From an uncultured Actinomycetes bacterium (GTDB lineage: Bacteria; Actinomycetota; Acidimicrobiia; Acidimicrobiales; RAAP-2): 32,316 nt of DNA. The stretch is from assembly GCA_903885505.1 (NCBI GenBank), contig CAISIU010000008.1, positions 1 to 32,316 of the forward strand, written 5' to 3'. The position numbers and the translations under genes were made by a program. The notes beneath the pieces were generated by a model, which searched no databases, was not told the origin of the DNA, and saw only the letters and a program-made list of their open reading frames with translations. This document shows positions 1-6,228 of the stretch, one piece after another (position 1 is the first letter of the stretch; each line of letters starts with the position of its first letter).

Positions 1-1
1 C

Positions 2-643
2 AAGAGCGCTTTCACCGCTCCCCACGCCGCGGTGTGGCTCAAGGTCGACGCGACAAAGACGATGGAACTGATTGCGTCGCTCAAGGGCCGTGGGGCCTTT
101 GCCAACGTTCGTTTGTCGCCACTCACGGTGATTGCCATGGCCGTCTGCGACGGCGCCCGACACTTCCCGGGCATTAATTCCAGCTTTGATGACGTGGCGA
201 ATGAAGTGGTGGTTCGACGTCGCGTGAACCTAGGAATTGCCGCCGACACCCCTCGAGGACTGATTGTTCCGAATATCAAGGGCGCCGACCAGCTTGGCCT
301 TCTGTCGATGGCTCGCGCGTTGAATGAGTTGGTCGACGTTGCTCGAGCCGGAACCACCACCGTGGCCGCGATGAGCAATACCACCCTCACGATTACCAAT
401 GTCGGCCCCATGGGGGTGGACGCCGCGATGCCGATCTTGCCACCGGGCACCGGAGGCATTTTGGCGGTGGGTCAAGTGGCGAAGACGCCGTGGGTGGTTA
501 ACGACGAGATCGTCATTCGTCAGGTTGTCGAGCTGTGCCTTTCTTTCGACCATCGAATGATTGACGGCGCCACCGCGTCTAACTACTTGGCGCACGTCGG
601 GTGTTTCCTCAACGATCCCGCCGCGGCGCTCTTGGCGGGCTAG
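2..643 (+). CDS. 2-oxoacid dehydrogenase E2 component, catalytic domain (5' partial)
   Basis: This is the C-terminal 213 residues of a dihydrolipoamide acyltransferase (E2). E2 transfers the acyl group from lipoate to CoA in pyruvate-, branched-chain- or 2-oxoglutarate-type dehydrogenase complexes. The reading frame is open from base 2, and the lipoyl and subunit-binding domains lie outside the window. The active-site motif DHRMIDG is present, with His at bases 551-553 and Asp at 563-565, followed by the usual short C-terminal helix. The stretch TNVGPMGVDAAMPILPPG and the GILAVGQV strand are typical of the trimeric catalytic core. The substrate cannot be told from this fragment. A hairpin terminator overlaps the stop codon, so this is probably the last gene of its operon. 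Confidence 0.93.
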   Translation, partial: KSAFTAPHAAVWLKVDATKTMELIASLKGRGAFANVRLSPLTVIAMAVCDGARHFPGINSSFDDVANEVVVRRRVNLGIAADTPRGLIVPNIKGADQLGLLSMARALNELVDVARAGTTTVAAMSNTTLTITNVGPMGVDAAMPILPPGTGGILAVGQVAKTPWVVNDEIVIRQVVELCLSFDHRMIDGATASNYLAHVGCFLNDPAAALLAG

Positions 644-656
644 CCGAGCGTTTTTT
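627..656 (+). terminator. Rho-independent terminator of the E2 gene
   Basis: CGCTC (627-631) pairs with GAGCG (646-650), and inside it GGC (634-636) pairs with GCC (643-645) past a two-base TT bulge. A run of six T (651-656) follows. The stem overlaps the last codons and the TAG stop of the E2 gene, so the coding end doubles as the terminator. Confidence 0.65.
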
Positions 657-670
657 AAATAGTGCGTCGG

Positions 671-702
671 TAAACTAATCTTTCGAAAGGTCGGTCTACT
701 TC
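671..702 (+). promoter_or_regulatory. Probable -10 box and short leader of the first SGNH gene
   Basis: TAAACT (671-676) is a fair -10 hexamer. Transcription from about 683 would give a 20-base leader with the purine-rich GAAAGG (685-690) about 12 bases before the ATG. The 10-mer GTAAACTAAT (670-679) recurs before the desaturase gene at 11292-11301. No convincing -35 box was found. Confidence 0.35.
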
Positions 703-1686
703 ATGCGTAGTTTTCGTCGGCAAACGCCGCTGCTCGTTGCCGCCATTGTCACCCTCAGTGCCTCGAGCGCGTGGGCGGCGACCGCACCCTCGAATGAGTC
801 GGTCGTGGAAAATGCCATTGCCCACTCGACCGTCTCGGTGCGCGCACCCGCGTCGCTCACGCCGGCACTTTCCACCGTGACCCCCTCCAACCTGCTGAAT
901 CTTCAGGGATCCGGAATGGCGAACGATTGCAACCCCTTCGGCAATCCATCGCTCGTGAACACCCCGGTGCCGTGTTGGTTCGGATCAACAACCTCCACTC
1001 GCGTGGTGGTGGCTTACGGTGACTCGTCGATGGGTAACTGGTTGCCGGCATTGGCGAGCGCGATGAAGGCGGCAAATTACAAATTGGCAGCCTTCGTGTT
1101 TCCCGGTTGCCCCACGCTGTATCCCGTGCCGGGGTCAGTCTCGACGGCACTGACGAACGCCATGGCGACGCAGTGCACGAAGTACCGCACGACCGTGCCC
1201 GCCGCCATCGCCGCTCTTCACCCCACCGCTGTCATCGTGAGTCGTCTGGCCACCGGGTGGTCCGGCAATCTCACGGTCGATAGTGCGCAATGGCGAGCCA
1301 CCTTTGCGCAAATCGCCCCCGCGGGTGCCAAGCGCTACATCTTGATGTCAACGCCGAATCTGCCCCAGGTCAACATCCCCGTGTGCCTGGGACTGAATCG
1401 CACCATTGATCAGTGTTCACCGCGATACAACGTCAAGTCGACGTCACATGCCGACGATTACTACAGCGAAATGATGCGTGACATTAACTCCGCCAAGGTG
1501 TTGTCGGTCCCTCTCATCAGCACATATCAATGGTTCTGCCAGCTGGGCCGTCCGGGTACCAATGTGTGTCCGGCAGTCATTAAGAACTTCCTCGTGTACG
1601 TCGATTCAGAACACGTCACTACGGCATACGTGCAATTCATCACGCCGGCCGTCACCGATGCACTTCGAGCCGCGGGCTTCAAGTGA
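703..1686 (+). CDS. Secreted SGNH-fold hydrolase/acyltransferase-like protein
   Basis: This 327-residue protein begins with a classical signal peptide (RR at 5-6, hydrophobic core about 10-22, cleavage near AWA-AT). It continues with an SGNH-type domain like the C-terminal domain of OafA/OatA O-acyltransferases. Visible marks are the nucleophile block AYGDSSMGNWLPAL, with GDS at 106-108, and a C-terminal DSEH at 301-304 that supplies the Asp-xx-His pair. Paired cysteines (CNPFG...PVPC, CLGLNRTIDQC, CQLGRPGTNVC) suggest disulfides outside the cell. Family knowledge suggests esterase or O-acyl transfer on cell-envelope sugars, but the substrate is unknown. The membrane acyltransferase-3 half usually fused to such domains is absent. 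Its stop codon overlaps the GTG of a paralogue, so the two are coupled. Confidence 0.72.
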   Translation: MRSFRRQTPLLVAAIVTLSASSAWAATAPSNESVVENAIAHSTVSVRAPASLTPALSTVTPSNLLNLQGSGMANDCNPFGNPSLVNTPVPCWFGSTTSTRVVVAYGDSSMGNWLPALASAMKAANYKLAAFVFPGCPTLYPVPGSVSTALTNAMATQCTKYRTTVPAAIAALHPTAVIVSRLATGWSGNLTVDSAQWRATFAQIAPAGAKRYILMSTPNLPQVNIPVCLGLNRTIDQCSPRYNVKSTSHADDYYSEMMRDINSAKVLSVPLISTYQWFCQLGRPGTNVCPAVIKNFLVYVDSEHVTTAYVQFITPAVTDALRAAGFK

Positions 1687-2738
1687 TATTCCGACGAGTT
1701 CGACAACTCCTTCTGGCCAGCGTCGCCATTGTCGTGATGGCGACGTCCTTGCCGGTGGGGGCGGCGACGACCGCCACGATGCCCCCCTTTGCGCAACTTC
1801 CCACGTGGTGTCAGTTGGTGGTGGCACGAACCGGGTGTGCGCCGTCAACCACCGGAGAAATTGCAACGTCACTGGCTCAACCTGTTTTACCAATCCCCCT
1901 TCGCACCTTCAATCTTCAGCTCTACGGCGGCAGTGGGCCCACGTCGGTCGAAGACAATGGCCAAGCCAACTGTGAGGGCTACGAGCCCGTCATTACGAAG
2001 AGCAACTGGGTCCCCTGCTCATATGGGCAGCGCACGTCGCGCCGTGTCATCGTGGTGACCGGAGACTCGGAAGCAGAATCCTGGATCCCCGCGTTTGATG
2101 TGTGGGGTCAACAAAACGGCTTTCGCATCGTGATGCTGGCTTTTGAAGGGTGCCCACCGTGGTACTACAACTTGCCCGCAAGCAATAAGTATTCCCACTG
2201 GTCCACCTGCCTGGTGATGTGGCGTCACAAGGTGGCCACCTATCTAGCATCGACTCACCCCGTGGCAGTGGTGGCGACGGGGATGCGTGACGTGGCCCAA
2301 GGAACGAGCGTGGCGACGACCAGTACGGCCGCGCTTGTGACGGCGATGCGCAGTTTCTTCACCACGGCGGTTCCCGCGGGCACCATTGGTATTGCCCTGA
2401 CGAATTACCCCTGGTTCTTTTCGAATCCGCAGCTTCCGATGACCTGCGCCGAAGTGCACGCGACATCGTTATCTCAGTGCAATGGCACGATTGCCAACAA
2501 CGTCGACGCGGCCTATCGAAGTGCGTTCCTGCAGATCGGAAACCTGCACCTCCCACACACCGTCGTGGTGGACACCTTGCCCTTGTTCTGCAACATCACC
2601 ACGACGCAATGCCCCACGGTGGGCAGTAACGCTTTCTTGTATATCGACAGCCACCACGTCTCCACGGTGTGGTCGTGGCACGTGGGTCGAGCACTATCCA
2701 AGTTATTAGCGCCGATTTTGTCGACGCCCGCGAGTTAG
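1683..2738 (+). CDS. Second secreted SGNH-fold protein, paralogue of the upstream gene
   Basis: This 351-residue protein starts at a GTG that overlaps the preceding stop codon (GTGA, 1683-1686), which points to translational coupling. It has a signal peptide (hydrophobic core about 9-26) and the same domain plan as its neighbour. The block VVTGDSEAESWIPAF has GDS at 127-129, and DSHH at 322-325 supplies the Asp and His. The paired cysteines are kept (CEGYEP...VPC, CAEVHATSLSQC, CNITTTQC), with an additional N-terminal pair (CQLVVARTGC). The two proteins have clearly diverged, so the duplication is old. They may act together on an envelope polymer, which is inference. The stop codon overlaps that of the convergent bcp gene. 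Confidence 0.7.
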   Translation: MIFRRVRQLLLASVAIVVMATSLPVGAATTATMPPFAQLPTWCQLVVARTGCAPSTTGEIATSLAQPVLPIPLRTFNLQLYGGSGPTSVEDNGQANCEGYEPVITKSNWVPCSYGQRTSRRVIVVTGDSEAESWIPAFDVWGQQNGFRIVMLAFEGCPPWYYNLPASNKYSHWSTCLVMWRHKVATYLASTHPVAVVATGMRDVAQGTSVATTSTAALVTAMRSFFTTAVPAGTIGIALTNYPWFFSNPQLPMTCAEVHATSLSQCNGTIANNVDAAYRSAFLQIGNLHLPHTVVVDTLPLFCNITTTQCPTVGSNAFLYIDSHHVSTVWSWHVGRALSKLLAPILSTPAS

Positions 2739-3181
2739 GATCGCAAGGCCACCAGGGCGCGATCGACGTGAGTTTCCATGTTGAACTCACTCGCGATGAC
2801 ATCGATGATGCGTTGGTCGCGACCAATAACGAAAGTGGTGCGCCTCACTTTGAGCAGATTCAGGGGTCGCTTCACGCCATATTGACGCGCCACGGCACCA
2901 CCGGCATCGATGAGGAGGGGGTAGTCGAGTGAGTTCGTGGACGCGAAGAGGTTTTGCGCATCACTGTCGTCCATGGAGATGCCCCATCGTTGTGCGCCTA
3001 ACGCCGTGAACTCCGATCCGGTGTCGCGGAAGTGGCAGGCCTCCTTGGTGCATCCTGGGGTCATCGCGGCGGGATAGAAGAACAGCACGATGGGTCCGTC
3101 GCCCAGTGCGGTGGATAACTGACGGGTGATGCCGTCGTGATCAATCAAGCTGAAATCGGGGGCGAGGTCTCCAATGCGCAT
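2735..3181 (-). CDS. bcp: Thioredoxin-dependent peroxiredoxin, Bcp/PrxQ type
   Basis: This 148-residue protein reduces hydroperoxides in the cytoplasm, using thioredoxin-like donors. The motif FFYPAAMTPGCTKEAC carries the peroxidatic Cys in TPGCT and a second Cys five residues later, which is the PrxQ CxxxxC arrangement. The family usually has charged residues where this protein reads PAAM. Length fits the family (about 150). The start is supported by TAGGGT (3188-3193, read on the minus strand) exactly 6 bases before the ATG, with no ribosome binding site, so the mRNA is probably leaderless. The gene lies 23 bases downstream of the epimerase-like gene on the same strand but seems to have its own promoter. 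Confidence 0.92.
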   Translation of the reverse strand: MRIGDLAPDFSLIDHDGITRQLSTALGDGPIVLFFYPAAMTPGCTKEACHFRDTGSEFTALGAQRWGISMDDSDAQNLFASTNSLDYPLLIDAGGAVARQYGVKRPLNLLKVRRTTFVIGRDQRIIDVIASEFNMETHVDRALVALRS

Positions 3182-3204
3182 AACGTCACCCTAGAGCGCA
3201 CCGG

Positions 3205-4131
3205 CTACTTCGTGTCGTGACAAAACGGCGCGACGACGTCTCGACAGATCTCCTTCCACGGGGTCGGGGCTACGCCAAAAGTGTCGCGGGTGAGCTGGTC
3301 ATCAATGATGAAGTCTCGCTCGAATTGGTAGGCGGTGTAACGAAACTCGCGCACTTGGGGGCTAAAAAGTCCCGCCACTGTCATCATGGCGCGAGGAATG
3401 GGCTTGGTCGCCACGCGCGGCACCCCTGCGACGTCGGCGAGATCATCAACGACTTCGGCGGCCGTCTTGGCCTCGTTGGTGACCACGTGCCACGCTTGAC
3501 CCCACCACCGTTCGTCCGTGGCGGCGGCGGCCAATGAGCGCCCGACGTCACCGACGTAGGTCCACGAGTGGCGAGTCGTTGCGGAACCTAAAACGTACGC
3601 GGCTTTGCCACGCAGAATTCGCGGGATGAGTTGATTGCCAAATTGTGACTGGGCACCGGCACCGATGAAGTCGGACGCCCGTAGTTCGACACAGTTCAGG
3701 CGACCCGCATCATGTGCCGAAAGGGCGTCGTGCCACATCTGGGCGCGAATCTGAGCTTTGAGGTAGTGAGCCGACAACGGCATGTCCGGGGTCATGGGCG
3801 TGGTGACCTCTCCGTAGGCGTAGAGGTTCGACAAAGTCACCAAGGTGGCGCCGGTCGCCTCGCAGGCTCCCTGGAGCGCGTGGGCAATGGGTGGCCAATC
3901 CGTGGGCCAGCGGTGGTACTTAGGGTTGGCACAGTTAATGACGGCCGCGGCCCCCTGCGCGAAGCGGGTCACCGTCTCAAGATCACTCGCGTCGCCGGCT
4001 TCTCGGGTGATTCCTGGAACATTCGCCCCCCCGCTGCGGGTCAGCATCGTGACCTCGTGGCCCCCGTCAACGAGGGCCGCCGCGGTGGCTCGGCCGGTCG
4101 CGCCGGCCCCAATGATGAGAAAACGTGACAT
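3205..4131 (-). CDS. NAD(P)-binding epimerase/reductase-like protein (extended SDR)
   Basis: This 308-residue protein begins with a Rossmann fold (MSRFLIIGAGATG, glycine motif at 8-13) and continues like the NAD-dependent epimerase/dehydratase family (LSNLYAYGEVT about 100-110, VELRASDFIGAG about 148-159). The catalytic YxxxK of extended SDRs is not evident, since AHYLKAQIRA (121-130) has Y and K only two apart. The activity may therefore differ from a classical epimerase. The start at 4131 was chosen because GGAG (4136-4139) precedes it and the protein begins at the Rossmann strand. The frame stays open upstream but runs through the intergenic operators into the tetR coding strand. A divergent TetR gene and twin palindromes suggest regulation by that repressor. 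Confidence 0.8.
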   Translation of the reverse strand: MSRFLIIGAGATGRATAAALVDGGHEVTMLTRSGGANVPGITREAGDASDLETVTRFAQGAAAVINCANPKYHRWPTDWPPIAHALQGACEATGATLVTLSNLYAYGEVTTPMTPDMPLSAHYLKAQIRAQMWHDALSAHDAGRLNCVELRASDFIGAGAQSQFGNQLIPRILRGKAAYVLGSATTRHSWTYVGDVGRSLAAAATDERWWGQAWHVVTNEAKTAAEVVDDLADVAGVPRVATKPIPRAMMTVAGLFSPQVREFRYTAYQFERDFIIDDQLTRDTFGVAPTPWKEICRDVVAPFCHDTK

Positions 4132-4146
4132 ATATCTCCAAACAGT

Positions 4147-4157
4147 GAGCAGTGCTC
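4147..4157. promoter_or_regulatory. TetR-type operator, copy 1
   Basis: GAGCAGTGCTC is a perfect palindrome about a central G. It is repeated exactly at 4189-4199. This copy lies close to the start of the epimerase-like gene (4131), where a bound repressor could block its transcription. The assignment to the adjacent TetR protein is inference from position and symmetry. Confidence 0.65.
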
Positions 4158-4188
4158 TCAGTTTGTCATATCGGCAGCGTAGAATCAA

Positions 4189-4199
4189 GAGCAGTGCTC
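4189..4199. promoter_or_regulatory. TetR-type operator, copy 2
   Basis: An identical GAGCAGTGCTC palindrome lies 42 bases from the first copy, about four helical turns, so both sites face the same side of the DNA. It spans the -35 position of the inferred leaderless tetR transcript starting at 4231, as expected for autorepression. Confidence 0.65.
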
Positions 4200-4218
4200 G
4201 CATTTTTTGTGGGTCTGC

Positions 4219-4224
4219 CATACT
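4219..4224 (+). promoter_or_regulatory. -10 box of a leaderless tetR transcript
   Basis: CATACT preceded by TGC forms an extended -10, and the start GTG follows after 6 bases. The same string TGCCATACTGG occurs at the same distance before the DUF1003 gene (10741). Confidence 0.55.
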
Positions 4225-4230
4225 GGACTG

Positions 4231-4911
4231 GTGTCCAGCGGTGTTCGAGCGGAAAATCGTCGTCGTCAGACGGATCTCATCGTGTCGACGGCCCAGGCGC
4301 TGGTCGCGCGTAATGGTGCCAGCGCGCTCAGTCTGCGCGAAGTCGCTCGCGAGCTGAACATGGCCTCCTCGGCGATTTATCGCTATTTCGCCACCCGGGA
4401 CGAATTGCTCACCACCCTCATTGTGAACGCCTACAACGACATGGGCGCGGCGGTGGAAAAGGCAGACGCAAAATTGTCGACGGCGGGTCACCGCGAGCGT
4501 TTCGTGGGCGTGGCACGAGCAGTCCGACGCTGGGCGCTACGTCATCCCCACGATTACGCCCTCATTTTTGGAACGCCGGTGTCGGGCTACGTCGCCCCCG
4601 CCGGCACCATCGTCGCGGCCACTCGAGTGTCAGCCGTGCTGGGGCGCATTTTGTCGCAGGCTGAGGCCGACACCACCACGGCATCCCCGTCAGCGGCAGA
4701 ACGCGCCATGGTGGATGTTGATGCGGTCACGGCGGTCACTGGTCCCTTAAGCGGTCCTCGAGTGATTGATGCCTTGAGCGCGTGGTCGGCCATCTATGGA
4801 CTGATCAGTTTTGAACTCTTTGGCCACTTCGTTGGGTCGGTTAAAAAGAACGACACTTTTTTTGATGCGGCGCTTCATAGTTGGGCCGATCGTTTCGGCC
4901 TGCCGAATTAA
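4231..4911 (+). CDS. TetR/AcrR-family transcriptional regulator with WHG-type C-terminal domain
   Basis: This 226-residue protein has an N-terminal TetR helix-turn-helix (LREVARELNMASSAIYRYFATRDELL, about residues 35-60). Its ligand-binding domain contains HPHDYALIFGTPVSGYVAP, typical of WHG-type TetR proteins of actinobacteria. The ligand is unknown. I start it at GTG 4231 because a -10-like CATACT ends 6 bases earlier and the protein then begins MSSGVRAENRRRQ. A TTG at 4207 is in frame but has no support and would include the promoter. It is divergent from the epimerase-like gene, and two identical palindromes lie between them. Its TAA shares bases with the stop of the convergent response regulator (TTAA, 4908-4911). 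Confidence 0.88.
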   Translation: MSSGVRAENRRRQTDLIVSTAQALVARNGASALSLREVARELNMASSAIYRYFATRDELLTTLIVNAYNDMGAAVEKADAKLSTAGHRERFVGVARAVRRWALRHPHDYALIFGTPVSGYVAPAGTIVAATRVSAVLGRILSQAEADTTTASPSAAERAMVDVDAVTAVTGPLSGPRVIDALSAWSAIYGLISFELFGHFVGSVKKNDTFFDAALHSWADRFGLPN

Positions 4912-5627
4912 CGGTCGAGACGAAAACCCACACCGCGAATGGTGATGAGGTGACGCGGCTCTGACGGCTCGTATTCAATCTTTTGACGAAGGCGCTTGAC
5001 GTGAGTGTCCAGGGTGCGGGTGTCGGCCAAGTCTTGACCCCACCACAGTGTGTCGAGACACTCGTCGCGCGTGACCACTTGACCGAGGCGATTAGCCAGC
5101 AACATGAGTAGATCGAATTCCTTGCGAGAGAGATCCAAGCTCTCCCCGTTTCGCACCACTGTGCGGCGAGAGGCGTCGATGACCAAGTCACCGATAGTGA
5201 TGACGTTCTCGTTCGACTCCACCTCGGTGGTGTGGCGGCGCATCACGGCGCGCACGCGCGCGATGAGTTCGCGCAGGCGGTAGGGCTTCGTGACGTAGTC
5301 GGCCGCACCAAACTCCAGGCCCAAGACCACGTCAAGCTCTTCGGTGCGGGCGGTGACCATGATGACGGGAGTGCGCCGAGTGTCGCGAATCTCGCGGCAA
5401 AAGTCCAATCCCGAGCCGTCGGGCAACATGAGGTCTAAAAGAATCAAGTCAGGGTTTGTCTCGACCAAGAGTCGTCGCGCGTCAGCCAAGTTCGGGGCAC
5501 CGACCACGACAAAACCCTCCACCGTGAGACCGATGGACAAGGCGTCGAGGTAGCTCGGCTCATCCTCGACGACGAGGATGACGGTGCGACCTTCGGGATC
5601 AACCATGTGGGAGTGCAGTGACGACAT
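4908..5627 (-). CDS. OmpR/PhoB-family response regulator (RegX3-like), orphan
   Basis: This 239-residue two-domain regulator has a receiver domain (about 16-128) with the acidic pair E21/D22, phosphoacceptor D65 in LILLDLMLP, T92 and K114. A winged-helix DNA-binding domain follows (about 140-239, ending TIRGVGFRLDR). It should act as a phosphorylation-controlled transcription factor. No histidine kinase gene adjoins it, so its partner must lie elsewhere. The ATG at 5627 lacks a clear ribosome binding site. A second ATG at 5606 (residue 8) is possible and is no better supported. Its leader holds a long inverted repeat (5645-5686), and a promoter candidate lies at 5710-5738. Confidence 0.92.
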   Translation of the reverse strand: MSSLHSHMVDPEGRTVILVVEDEPSYLDALSIGLTVEGFVVVGAPNLADARRLLVETNPDLILLDLMLPDGSGLDFCREIRDTRRTPVIMVTARTEELDVVLGLEFGAADYVTKPYRLRELIARVRAVMRRHTTEVESNENVITIGDLVIDASRRTVVRNGESLDLSRKEFDLLMLLANRLGQVVTRDECLDTLWWGQDLADTRTLDTHVKRLRQKIEYEPSEPRHLITIRGVGFRLDR

Positions 5628-5644
5628 AGCTCAAGGAGAAAGGC

Positions 5645-5686
5645 GACAAACCAGTGCAGCGGGGGAGAAAAAAGCACCGGTTTGTC
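5645..5686. repeat. Long inverted repeat in the response-regulator leader
   Basis: GACAAACCAGTGC (5645-5657) and GCACCGGTTTGTC (5674-5686) are inverted copies, with 12 of 13 positions pairing and the odd one a possible G-U in RNA. The loop is 16 bases. In the minus-strand mRNA it would form a stem-loop ending 17 bases before the start codon. As DNA it could be a protein-binding dyad. Neither flank has a T run suited to a terminator. Confidence 0.7.
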
Positions 5687-5709
5687 ACGACGCCCACGGT
5701 ACGAAGCGG

Positions 5710-5738
5710 AGATTACGAATAGGTGACGTGGTCGTTAA
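5710..5738 (-). promoter_or_regulatory. Candidate promoter of the response-regulator gene
   Basis: Read on the minus strand, TTAACG (5733-5738) and TAATCT (5710-5715) are separated by exactly 17 bases. This would give a leader of about 75 bases that includes the inverted repeat. Confidence 0.45.
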
Positions 5739-5802
5739 TCGTCCGTATCCCCCGAGTGAAACTTGGAGGGTTTCTATACCACCGGCAAGGGGAGAGGCGA
5801 CG

Positions 5803-5808
5803 TACCGT
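5803..5808 (+). promoter_or_regulatory. -10 box of a leaderless transcript (membrane protein gene)
   Basis: TACCGT ends 6 bases before ATG 5815. The purine-rich GGGGAGAGG is about 20 bases from the ATG, too far for a ribosome binding site. Confidence 0.45.
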
Positions 5809-5814
5809 GACGAC

Positions 5815-6228
5815 ATGACAGCTCGAGGTGTTCAACGCGGTTTATGGATACTGGCCATCATCATGGTGGTCTTTTGGACGGCCTGGTTCACTCACCGCTC
5901 TCTCGTTGCCAGTTCGACGTCGTACTACTACGTGGCGTTCGAAAATGCTTTCCCTGTGGCTGATGGGTTACTCACCGCGGCGGTGGTGGCGGGGGCGGTG
6001 GCCCTGCGACGCCAACACGCCACCGCCATGCTGTGGCTCTTACTGGGCGCCGGGGCGGGCATCTACCTTGCGGGAATGGACATCTTGTTCGATGTCGAGC
6101 ACCAGATCTGGTGGACGACGGGTGCGGGGGGATGGATCGAACTGGCGATCAACATCATCACCGTCAGTGCCTCGGTGTCGCTCACGCGCTGGACGTGGCG
6201 ACACCGAGGCGAACTGCTCGGCGAATAA
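5815..6228 (+). CDS. Small integral membrane protein, four predicted helices, unknown function
   Basis: I do not recognise this 137-residue protein. Hydrophobic segments lie at about 8-27, 45-65, 72-92 and 104-124, with short loops and a basic C-terminal tail (RWTWRHRGELLGE). The stretch VAFENAFPVADGLL between helices 1 and 2, and GMDILFDVEHQIW after helix 3, place acidic residues at membrane borders and are candidate conserved positions. The start is fixed by TACCGT 6 bases upstream. The frame is open further 5', but that extension would be hydrophilic and would run through the response-regulator leader. The gene ends directly against the permease stop codon, with no base between them. Divergence from the response regulator makes it a possible regulatory target, which is inference. 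Confidence 0.68.
   Translation: MTARGVQRGLWILAIIMVVFWTAWFTHRSLVASSTSYYYVAFENAFPVADGLLTAAVVAGAVALRRQHATAMLWLLLGAGAGIYLAGMDILFDVEHQIWWTTGAGGWIELAINIITVSASVSLTRWTWRHRGELLGE

Noticed and set aside
4132-4491. 5' extension of the epimerase-like frame
   Set aside because: It would run through the twin operators and the tetR start on the other strand, and the Rossmann strand begins at 4131 with a GGAG before it.
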